Below, piece by piece: positions 9,672-16,998 of a DNA stretch of 49,876 nucleotides (positions within the stretch are counted from its first letter, which is position 1; each line of letters opens with the position of its first letter). The translations under genes and the position numbers were made by a program. The notes under the pieces are model-generated. The model was not told where the DNA came from, ran no database searches, and was given only the letters and a program-made list of their open reading frames with translations. This DNA comes from Deltaproteobacteria bacterium (GTDB lineage Bacteria > Desulfobacterota > Desulfobulbia > Desulfobulbales > Desulfurivibrionaceae), in contig DUZU01000023.1 of assembly GCA_013349285.1 (NCBI GenBank), forward strand, positions 1 to 49,876. The letters are read 5' to 3'.

Positions 9672-9731
9672 AATGCCCAACTCTAAGAAAATTCTGACGA
9701 TAACCCTGCCTGAGCCCCATACCGGCAAGCA

Positions 9732-9825
9732 CCGCGGAATCGGCCTCAGCCGCGAATAATAACCGGCTGCCCACCTTAGCTTGTTAGCAACTCAAGATAT
9801 TTTCGCGAATAAATTCGCTCCCACC
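9732..9825. repeat. REP/BIME-like paired palindrome, copy B (one half decayed)
   Basis: The right half (TTCGCGAATAAATTCGCTCC then CACC, 9802-9825) is identical to that of copy A. The left half (~9732-9756, 'cggcctcagccgcgaat') is a degraded version. The spacer again carries ACTCAAGATATTTT. It sits between amtB and the amidotransferase-like gene. Confidence 0.7.
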
Positions 9826-9882
9826 AAAATCAGCGCCCAGGGTTGCCGCCATTTTTTATTGCGGCTGCGAATCAGCTCCAGC

Positions 9883-9928
9883 AAAAAAAAATGGCGGGCT
9901 CCTAAACACAACCCGGAACCCGCCATTC
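9883..9928 (-). terminator. Rho-independent terminator after amtB
   Basis: On the minus strand, AATGGCGGG ... CCCGCCATT forms a 9-bp stem (a further GGTTCC/GGAG pairing is partial), followed by a run of T (plus-strand A8). It lies 22 bp after the amtB stop. Confidence 0.9.
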
Positions 9929-9949
9929 ATCTTATTATCTGTTAACCGC

Positions 9950-11281
9950 CTAGGCCTGTTTTGAGCCCATCTGGAAGTCATAGTAAGAATGACCGCCATG
10001 CTCGCTCACATCAAGGCCCTCCATCTCTTCCTCCTCACTGACCCGCAAGCCGACCATGGCATCGATCACCTTGAAAAGAATAAAGGAAGCAACAAAGGCC
10101 CAGATAAAACAAGCCGCGATCCCGGTCAGCTGAACCATGATAATCTTGGCGGTAACGCCCTCGATATTAAAAAGCCCGGCAGCCAAGGTACCCCAGGCGC
10201 CACAAACCCCATGCACGGAAACAGCGCCGACCGGGTCATCCACTTTGATCCTATCGAAAAAGAGCACGGCCAACACCACCAGCACCCCGGCAACCGCGCC
10301 GATAATAATGGAACTGGTCGGGCTCACATTGGCACAACCCGCGGTAATACCCACCAGGCCGGCCAGGGCGCCGTTAAGGCTCATGCCGATCTCCGGCTTG
10401 CCGAAAATAAGCCATGAGGTGATCATGGCCAGCACCGCCCCGGCGCAGGCTGACAGCGAGGTGTTCACAAAGATCATGGCAATATCGGTGCTACCCGCCG
10501 TGGTGGAGCCGGGATTAAAACCGAACCAGCCAAACCAGAGAATAAAGACGCCGAGGGCGGCCAGAGGAATATTATGGCCGGGAATAGCCCGGGGTTTACC
10601 GCTTTTCGTGTACTTACCGATCCGGGGCCCAAGTACGATGGTGCCGGCCAGACCTGCCCAGCCGCCGATGGAATGAACCACGGTGGAGCCGGCAAAATCG
10701 ATGAACCCGAGCTGCTCAAGCCAGCCGTTGCCGTTCAACAAGGAACCCCAGGCCCAGCTGCCGAACACCGGGTAGATAATTGCACAGATTACAGCACTGT
10801 AAAGAATATAAGCGATAAAATTAGTCCGCTCGGCCATGGCACCGGAGACAATGGTTGCCGCGGTGGCGGCAAAAACACACTGAAACATCCAGAACGCCAA
10901 CACCCACGGATCACCGCCCACGGTGTAGTCACTCAGAAAAAAGCCGGTGGTGCCGAACCAGCCGGTGGTGGTGGAGCCGAACATCAGGCCGAAACCCACC
11001 GCCCAGAAAAAGAGGGAGCCCATGGAAAAATCCAGCAGGTTTTTCATCATGATGTTGACCGCATTCTTAGCCCGGGTAAAACCGGCCTCGACCATGGCAA
11101 AGCCGGCCTGCATAAAGAAGACCAGAGCCGCCGCCACCAAGGTCCACACATAATCGAGGTTGGTCTGCACCCCTTTTAGGGCTTCCGCGTTAGAGATCAC
11201 CGTCGGCACCGCTTCCTCGGCCCCCCAGGCCAGGGCCGGAATCGACAGCAAGGCTAGGGCCATAATCCACATTTTCTTCAT
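9950..11281 (-). CDS. amtB: Ammonium transporter AmtB
   Basis: 443 residues with a cleavable N-terminal signal (MKKMWIMALALLSIPALAWGA) and about 11 membrane helices. Family motifs are present: 'DFSMGSLFFWAVGFGLMFG', 'GWAGLAGTIVLGPR', 'FILWFGWFGFNPGS' and 'DDPVGAVSVHGVCGAWGTLAAG', the last containing one of the pore histidines. ATG 11281 follows GGAGGAAAA. It conducts ammonium/ammonia inward and is gated by GlnK, encoded 55 bp upstream in the same operon. A strong terminator follows. Confidence 0.97.
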   Translation of the reverse strand: MKKMWIMALALLSIPALAWGAEEAVPTVISNAEALKGVQTNLDYVWTLVAAALVFFMQAGFAMVEAGFTRAKNAVNIMMKNLLDFSMGSLFFWAVGFGLMFGSTTTGWFGTTGFFLSDYTVGGDPWVLAFWMFQCVFAATAATIVSGAMAERTNFIAYILYSAVICAIIYPVFGSWAWGSLLNGNGWLEQLGFIDFAGSTVVHSIGGWAGLAGTIVLGPRIGKYTKSGKPRAIPGHNIPLAALGVFILWFGWFGFNPGSTTAGSTDIAMIFVNTSLSACAGAVLAMITSWLIFGKPEIGMSLNGALAGLVGITAGCANVSPTSSIIIGAVAGVLVVLAVLFFDRIKVDDPVGAVSVHGVCGAWGTLAAGLFNIEGVTAKIIMVQLTGIAACFIWAFVASFILFKVIDAMVGLRVSEEEEMEGLDVSEHGGHSYYDFQMGSKQA

Positions 11282-11336
11282 TGCATTTTCCTCCTTTATC
11301 AAACTCATTATCAAAAAATCAGGCGCTTGCTGCCCC

Positions 11337-11699
<363 letters not shown>

Positions 11700-11762
11700 C
11701 TATTCGTTATAAAATCTTCCCCACAGCCCATAACGCCTGTGATACAATCTGCATATCTACCT

Positions 11763-11779
11763 TATCAAGGACCGTGCCA
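11763..11779 (-). promoter_or_regulatory. Possible sigma-54 promoter of glnK-amtB
   Basis: The minus strand reads TGGCACG-GTCC-TTGATA: a perfect -24 element and correct 10-base spacing, but the -12 GC is GA. It is ~90 bp before glnK, a gene commonly controlled by RpoN and NtrC/NifA. Confidence 0.55.
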
Positions 11780-11889
11780 GCGGGATCAAAACCTGCCAAA
11801 AACATGGCCAACATGTTGATTTTAAAGAACTAATCTAACAACTACCCAGCAGAAACCACCTGGCCTCCAGGGGGCCAACGTCTTACAAT

Positions 11890-11938
11890 TTTGAAATATA
11901 TTAATTTCAAATAGCAAAACTATATTACAATTATGTAA
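11890..11938. promoter_or_regulatory. Two perfect palindromes in the glnK / reductase divergent region
   Basis: TTTGAAAT-atatta-ATTTCAAA (11890-11911) and TTACA-atta-TGTAA (11925-11938) sit one after the other in AT-rich DNA, 50-100 bp before the flavoprotein reductase gene. They look like dimeric regulator sites. The regulator is unknown. Confidence 0.45.
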
Positions 11939-11985
11939 TTGAGACAAAACTAGCCACAATCCGGCCCACAATAAAACAGCTAAAA

Positions 11986-13473
11986 ATGAGGATAAACTTG
12001 ACGACCTATGATTTCGACCTCGGCGTTATCGGCGGCGGCGCGGCAGGACTAACAATAACGGCGGGGGCGGCCCGACTCGGCGCCAAAACCCTCTTGGTCG
12101 AAAAAGAACCCCTGCTGGGCGGCGACTGCCTCCATTACGGCTGCGTGCCGAGCAAAACCTTGATCAAATCGGCCTCGGTCTATCACTCCATAAAAAACAG
12201 CCATCGATTCGGCCTGCCCAACCTTGACTTGCCGCCGATAGATTTCCACAAGATCTCGCAGCACATCCGAGCGGTGATCGCCTCGATCCAACACCACGAC
12301 TCGGTGGAGCGTTTTTGCGGTCTCGGCGCTCGGGTGGAATTCGGCCCGGCCCGCTTTGTTGATGAGCACACCATTGCAATCACCGGCCGCCGATTTACCG
12401 CCAAACAATGGGTAATCGCCACCGGCTCAGCCCCGGCCATTCCGCAGATCCCCGGCCTGGCCCAGACCGCCTATCTCACCAACAAAGAAATCTTTTATCT
12501 CGACCGCCTGCCCGCTTCCATGATCATCCTCGGCGCAGGGGCGATTGCCATGGAAATGGCCCAAGCCTTCAGCCGGCTGGGGACCAGAGTGGAGGTTCTC
12601 CAGCGCAGCGGCCAGATCCTCAGCAAGGAGGATAAAGACCTGGCCGACATCGCGATGCGGGCCTTAAGCGAAGAAGGGGTAAACTTTCACCTGGACACCA
12701 CTGTTCTGCGGGCTAGAGAGCTGGGTAACTGCCGGGAAATCCTCTTCCGGGACAACAGCAGCGGCAAGGAGATCGACCTCAAAGCCGAAGCCATCCTGGT
12801 CGCCATGGGCCGTGCCCCGAATATCCAGGATCTGGGACTGGCCGAGATTGACCTGGATTTCAGCGCCAAAGGAATTTCGGTGGACAATCGCCTGCGGACC
12901 AACCACCCGCACATCTACGCGGCAGGCGATGTCACCGGCAAACACCAGTTCACCCATGCCGCAGGCTATGAAGGGGGAGTGGTGATCTCCAACGCCATCT
13001 TCCATCTACCGCGCAAGACCGATTACACCTGGCTGCCCTGGTGCACCTACATTAAACCGGAACTCGCCTCCATCGGCCTCAACGAAAAAAGGGCGCTGGC
13101 GGCCGGGGTCGATTACACGGTATGGCAGGAGGATTTTATTGACAATGACCGCAGCCGGGCGGAAGGAAACGAGCTCGGCTGCATCAAGCTGCTGCTCAAC
13201 AAAAAAGAAAAGCCCCTGGGAGTTCAGATCCTGGGGCCCCATGCCGGGGAGCTGCTCAACGAGTGGGTCGGCCTCCTAAACAGCGGCGGCAAGCTGGCCA
13301 CCCTGGCCTCGGCAATCCACCCCTATCCCACTTTCGGCGAGATCAACAAACGGGTAGCGGGAAAATTTCTCTCGGAAAAACTCTTCTCGAACAAGGTCAG
13401 AAAGGCGCTTTCCTTTTTCTTCAGCCTCCGGGGCCGGGCCTGCGAACTCGATGAGATGAGAGGTGACAGGTAG
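11986..13473 (+). CDS. FAD-dependent pyridine nucleotide-disulfide oxidoreductase (Lpd/MerA-like)
   Basis: About 495 residues. FAD-binding 'LGVIGGGAAGLTITAGA', the redox-active disulfide 'GGDCLHYGCVPSKT' (C-x4-C), the NAD(P)-binding 'MIILGAGAIAMEMAQAFSRLG', 'HIYAAGDVTG' for the second FAD contact, and a C-terminal dimerisation domain with 'HPYPTFGEINKR', the usual place of the His-Glu pair. It belongs to the dihydrolipoamide dehydrogenase/mercuric reductase family. It has no N-terminal heavy-metal domain and no nearby lipoyl-enzyme genes, so its substrate is unknown. ATG at 11986 has no ribosome site. TTG at 11998 is preceded by GAGGA at good spacing and may be the true start. Its stop lies just upstream of aat. 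Confidence 0.85.
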   Translation: MRINLTTYDFDLGVIGGGAAGLTITAGAARLGAKTLLVEKEPLLGGDCLHYGCVPSKTLIKSASVYHSIKNSHRFGLPNLDLPPIDFHKISQHIRAVIASIQHHDSVERFCGLGARVEFGPARFVDEHTIAITGRRFTAKQWVIATGSAPAIPQIPGLAQTAYLTNKEIFYLDRLPASMIILGAGAIAMEMAQAFSRLGTRVEVLQRSGQILSKEDKDLADIAMRALSEEGVNFHLDTTVLRARELGNCREILFRDNSSGKEIDLKAEAILVAMGRAPNIQDLGLAEIDLDFSAKGISVDNRLRTNHPHIYAAGDVTGKHQFTHAAGYEGGVVISNAIFHLPRKTDYTWLPWCTYIKPELASIGLNEKRALAAGVDYTVWQEDFIDNDRSRAEGNELGCIKLLLNKKEKPLGVQILGPHAGELLNEWVGLLNSGGKLATLASAIHPYPTFGEINKRVAGKFLSEKLFSNKVRKALSFFFSLRGRACELDEMRGDR

Positions 13474-13495
13474 AGAAAATATCGGTATCATAGAC

Positions 13496-14221
13496 ATGAC
13501 AATTCAACCGATAAACCCAAAGAAACCAGACAAAAAAATGCCGGTATTCCAGCTCACTGAAAGCCTGTTGTTCCCGCCGCCGGAGCTGGCCGAGGCAGAC
13601 GGCCTGCTGGCGGTGGGGGGCGATTTATCGCCGGAACGCCTGCTCATGGCCTACCGGGCCGGAATCTTCCCCTGGTACTCGCCGGGCGACCCGATCCTCT
13701 GGTGGTCCCCCGACCCCAGGCTGGTTTTATTTCCAGATGAATTTTATCTCTCCAAGCGGCTGGCCCGAACCATCAGGCAAAAGGTATTTGAGGTAACCTT
13801 TGACACCGCCTTTAAAGAGGTGATCGCCAACTGCGCAAATCTTCGCAACCGCACCGGTGAAGGCACCTGGATCGACGAGGCCATGCAGGAGGCCTATTGC
13901 CGGCTGCATGAACTCGGTTTCGCCCACTCGGTGGAATGCCGACAAGACGGTAAGCTGGTGGGGGGATTATACGGGGTGGCCATCGGCTCGATTTTTTTCG
14001 GCGAATCCATGTTCAGCCTGACAAGCAACAGCTCCAAGGTGGCCATGGCGACCCTGGTCGCTTATCTCAAAAAGAAGAACTTCGACCTGATCGACTGCCA
14101 GATCGGCACCCCCCATCTTAAAAGCCTGGGGGCCCGGGACATCAGCGGGGACCAGTTCAGCCAGCTCTTGGCCGAGGCCGTGAACAAACCGACCCCGCGA
14201 GAACCATGGCAACTTCCCTGA
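13496..14221 (+). CDS. aat: Leucyl/phenylalanyl-tRNA--protein transferase
   Basis: Transfers Leu/Phe to N-terminal Arg/Lys of proteins in the N-degron pathway that feeds ClpAP. Conserved blocks are 'FPPPELAEADGLLAVGGDLS', 'YRAGIFPWYSPGDPILWWSPDPRLVL', 'TWIDEAMQEAY', 'GGLYGVAIGSIFFGESMFS' and 'DCQIGTPHLKSLGA'. The start is uncertain: GTG 13463 overlaps the upstream gene with GATGAGAG before it, and ATG 13496 and ATG 13538 (MPVFQLTE, closest to the usual family start) are alternatives. It probably shares a transcript with the reductase gene. Confidence 0.93.
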   Translation: MTIQPINPKKPDKKMPVFQLTESLLFPPPELAEADGLLAVGGDLSPERLLMAYRAGIFPWYSPGDPILWWSPDPRLVLFPDEFYLSKRLARTIRQKVFEVTFDTAFKEVIANCANLRNRTGEGTWIDEAMQEAYCRLHELGFAHSVECRQDGKLVGGLYGVAIGSIFFGESMFSLTSNSSKVAMATLVAYLKKKNFDLIDCQIGTPHLKSLGARDISGDQFSQLLAEAVNKPTPREPWQLP

Positions 14222-14267
14222 GACCAACCACGGCCCGCTGAAATCTTTTATAAAAAAAACAATGGGC

Positions 14268-14281
14268 TTGATCTAGATCAA
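14268..14281 (+). promoter_or_regulatory. Perfect FNR-type binding site
   Basis: TTGAT-ctag-ATCAA exactly matches the FNR/CRP-family consensus. With the -10-like TATTAT at 14304-14309 the start would be ~14316, which places the site centre (14274.5) at -41.5, the class-II activator position. It should drive the cupin and hemerythrin genes under low oxygen or nitrosative conditions. Confidence 0.8.
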
Positions 14282-14303
14282 GGCCGCGCCCACTGTTGAC
14301 CGG

Positions 14304-14309
14304 TATTAT
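14304..14309 (+). promoter_or_regulatory. -10 element of the FNR-dependent promoter
   Basis: TATTAT, followed ~100 bp later by the cupin start codon. There is no good -35 hexamer other than the overlapping FNR box, as expected for a class-II promoter. Confidence 0.6.
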
Positions 14310-14417
14310 CATGACAACAACAGCGCAACCTATTAACTGTTTTTGCCCGGAGCCCGGCAACGATTCCGAGCAAAGATGATGGATAACAAGGCCGGAATTT
14401 TAACAGGGAGGTTCACC

Positions 14418-14738
14418 ATGAAAAAAATCGAACTGGACAAAACCAACGAGTTCACCCCGGGCGGCATGAAGCGTTTTTTTCTGGTGCAGGACTCGCCCCA
14501 CTTTAAAATCATCAACTTCAACCTCGCCGCCGGCCACACCTTCCCGGTCCACTCCCATGACCTGGACGGCGACCTCTCCATTCAGGTGATTGAGGGCTTT
14601 GGTGAATTCTTGGGCGAGGGGGAGACCGCGATCCCGGCCAAGACCGGCGACATCCTGATCTCGGCCATCCGGGAACCCCACGGGGTCAGGGCCAAGACCG
14701 ACATGCGGATCCTGGTGACCATTGCCCCGCCGATCTGA
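14418..14738 (+). CDS. Small cupin-domain protein
   Basis: 106 residues forming a single cupin barrel: 'AAGHTFPVHSHDLDGDLSIQVIEGFGEFLGEGE' gives motif 1 with histidines suited to bind a metal, and 'AKTGDILISAIREPHGVRA' gives motif 2. ATG 14418 follows AGGGAGGTTCACC. The substrate is unknown. It is first behind an FNR-type promoter and 59 bp ahead of the hemerythrin/PAS gene, so a role in anaerobic or nitrosative-stress physiology is likely by context. Confidence 0.85.
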   Translation: MKKIELDKTNEFTPGGMKRFFLVQDSPHFKIINFNLAAGHTFPVHSHDLDGDLSIQVIEGFGEFLGEGETAIPAKTGDILISAIREPHGVRAKTDMRILVTIAPPI

Positions 14739-14797
14739 TCGCGGGATCAAACCCGCCAACTGCACTACAGACTATTTAGATACGGAGGTAACGCGTC

Positions 14798-15757
14798 ATG
14801 GAAATCAAGGCATGGGATGAATATCTGGTAGCGGAACACGAGATGATCGAACGGGCCATGGCGGTCCTGAAAGAGCAGCTGCTCAAACTGCAGGACAACG
14901 CCCAGGATACGATCAAACTTCAGCGGGCCATCGATTTTCTCCTTGAGTTCGGCGACAAGATTCACAACAAGAAAGAGGAAGAACACCTCTTTCCGCTCAT
15001 GGAACAGCGGGGCATTCCCCGGGAAGGCGGACCTTTGGGCGTTATGCTCATGGAGCACGAAGCCGAGCGCGGCCTGCTCGCCACCATGCTGCTGAAGGTC
15101 TCCGGCCTGAAAAAAGCGGCGGCGGACGCGCGGCTCAGGTTCCGCGACGAGGGCCTTGAGTATCTCGCCATCCGCTCCGAACATATCTGGAAGGAAAACG
15201 ATGTGCTCTACCCCATGGCCCGCCGGGTTTTTAAGGATAACGACAACGCGGAATTAATCGACCATTTTGCCCGCATCAACACCGAGACATACGGCCCCGA
15301 GGCATGGGACAAGTTTACCCGGATGGTGCTTGAGGTTGAAAAAAACGAGGAACGGCGGAAAAAACTTATCGAAGGGCTGTCCCACCGACAACTGGATGCG
15401 ATCATGGAGGCGATGCCCTTTGAGGTGACCTTTGTCGATGCCGAGGACACCGTGGCCTACTTCAACCGTCTGGACAAGGAAAAGCTCTTCCCCCGGACCA
15501 GATCGGTCATCGGCCGCAAGGTGGAAAAATGTCACCCTGAAAATTCGGTGGCCACCGTACGCAATATCGTGACAGGCTTTAAAAACAAGACCCACGACAA
15601 GGCTGAATTCTGGATTGACTTCAAGGATGATAAAATCCTGATCCGCTACTTCCCGGTCTATGATGACGACGGCGAATACCTGGGAGTGCTGGAAATAACC
15701 CAGGCCATCGGCGCCATCCAGAAAATTACGGGCAACAAGCGGCTGCTTGACTGGTAG
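14798..15757 (+). CDS. Hemerythrin-like / DUF438-type protein with C-terminal PAS domain
   Basis: 319 residues. The N-terminal ~160 residues form a hemerythrin HHE helical bundle with metal-ligand contexts 'VAEHEMIERAM', 'KKEEEHLFPLMEQRG', 'MEHEAERGLLA' and 'RSEHIWKENDVLYPMA'. Residues ~200-310 are a PAS domain (DUF438 family: 'MPFEVTFVDAEDTVAYFNR', 'VIGRKVEKCHPENSV', 'IRYFPVYDDDGEYLGVLEI'). Related proteins are linked to O2/NO sensing or iron-sulfur repair. The ribosome site is GGAGGTAAC. It lies with the cupin gene behind the FNR box. Confidence 0.9.
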   Translation: MEIKAWDEYLVAEHEMIERAMAVLKEQLLKLQDNAQDTIKLQRAIDFLLEFGDKIHNKKEEEHLFPLMEQRGIPREGGPLGVMLMEHEAERGLLATMLLKVSGLKKAAADARLRFRDEGLEYLAIRSEHIWKENDVLYPMARRVFKDNDNAELIDHFARINTETYGPEAWDKFTRMVLEVEKNEERRKKLIEGLSHRQLDAIMEAMPFEVTFVDAEDTVAYFNRLDKEKLFPRTRSVIGRKVEKCHPENSVATVRNIVTGFKNKTHDKAEFWIDFKDDKILIRYFPVYDDDGEYLGVLEITQAIGAIQKITGNKRLLDW

Positions 15758-16092
15758 CCTCTTCTAATTCGCTTTCGGCTCGACCGACATCCCGGCAAAA
15801 AATCAAGGCCGCCGATGCCGGTCGAGCAGTTGCCCGCCCAACCGGCAACCCTCTTTTTTGCCAAGCCCGCCACCACGATTATCCCCAGCCCGGGCATCAT
15901 TATCTTTTGCCGTTTTTTTCTTATCGGAAAAAAAAATTGACCAACGAACTTTAACGGTGATACCCTATCAATAAATAAGTGCACAATTTGTTGCGGCGCG
16001 GAGAACCCGCAAGCCCTTAGTTACAAGAATGAGAATTACCTGCCCCACCCCCGTATCCTTTAGGTTAAACCATCCCAACAAGGGAAGCAGCC
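15758..16092. other. Intergenic region with a long hairpin
   Basis: 335 bp with no gene. It contains the hairpin described at 15778-15827, then C/T- and A-rich DNA. TTGACC at ~15937 is a possible -35 for the PhnD-like gene, but no convincing -10 stands at the right spacing. Confidence 0.5.
15778..15827 (+). terminator. Hairpin after the hemerythrin/PAS gene
   Basis: Nine perfect base pairs (GCTCGACCG / CGGTCGAGC), with further CAT/ATG and GGC/GCC pairing after a mismatch. There is no U-run, so termination would need Rho or the structure only protects the mRNA end. It starts 20 bp after the stop codon. Confidence 0.45.
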
Positions 16093-16932
16093 ATGACAAA
16101 AAAAGTTTTTCTTCTGTGCTCGATGTTTTTCTTACTCAGCGCCACAACTTGGGCCTTTGGCGAAGAGATCAACCGACAATACCTATTTGCAGTGGTCCCC
16201 CAGATCCCGGCGCCAATGATTCAACACAGCTGGAAACCATTGCTCGACGAAATCAGCCAGGATACCGGCTACAAATTTGAGCTTAAATTCTTCAAATCAA
16301 TCCCGGAGTTTGAACAAGGTTTCCTCGAGGGTAAAGTCGATTTCGCCTACATGAATCCCTACCACCAGGTAATGGCCGCAAAGGCGCAAGGCTACCGACC
16401 GCTGATCCGGGACAACAGCAAAAAACTTGTCGGCCTGCTTGTTGTCCGCAAGGACAGCCCCATCCAACACATCCAGGACTTAAACGGCAAGGAACTTGCC
16501 TTCCCCTCCCCCAACGCCCTGGCCGCCTCGCTTTACATGCGAGCCCTTTTAATTGAATCGGAGCATATCAATTTTACGGCCAACTATGTAAAAACCCACA
16601 GCAATGTTTACCGGCATGTGCTTTTAAAAAAAGCCGCCGCCGGTGGCGGGGTGAACAAAACCCTGAAAAAAGAGCCGAAAGAGTTTCAAGACCAACTGCG
16701 AATCCTGTACACGACCCCGGCCATCCCCTCCCACCCGATCAGCGTGCACCCACGGGTTCCCGAGAGTGTCGCCCGAAAAGTTTCGGCCGCCATCATGAAA
16801 CTCGCCCAAGATACGCAAGGACGGCGGATACTCGAAAAAATTGCCATCGCCGAACCGATTCCGGCCGATTATGAACGGGACTACAAACCCCTGGCCCTGC
16901 TCGGCCTGGAAAAATACCTGGGTACGGATTAA
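16093..16932 (+). CDS. PhnD-like periplasmic substrate-binding protein
   Basis: 279 residues with signal peptide (MTKKVFLLCSMFFLLSATTWAFG, cleavage near 22-24). The remainder matches the phosphate/phosphonate ABC-type periplasmic family (PhnD, PF12974): 'YLFAVVPQIPAPMIQHSWKPLLDEIS', 'GKVDFAYMNPYHQVMA', 'IQDLNGKELAFPSPNA'. No transporter permease or ATPase is nearby; instead a hybrid histidine kinase begins 66 bp later. Such pairs work as ligand-sensing units in which the binding protein docks on the kinase sensor domain. The ligand is not predictable from sequence. Confidence 0.87.
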   Translation: MTKKVFLLCSMFFLLSATTWAFGEEINRQYLFAVVPQIPAPMIQHSWKPLLDEISQDTGYKFELKFFKSIPEFEQGFLEGKVDFAYMNPYHQVMAAKAQGYRPLIRDNSKKLVGLLVVRKDSPIQHIQDLNGKELAFPSPNALAASLYMRALLIESEHINFTANYVKTHSNVYRHVLLKKAAAGGGVNKTLKKEPKEFQDQLRILYTTPAIPSHPISVHPRVPESVARKVSAAIMKLAQDTQGRRILEKIAIAEPIPADYERDYKPLALLGLEKYLGTD

Positions 16933-16998
16933 TAGCCGGCCAAGACGACGCAATGCCAGGTTACCCACCACAACAACCACCTAACCCATCCGGCCAAT

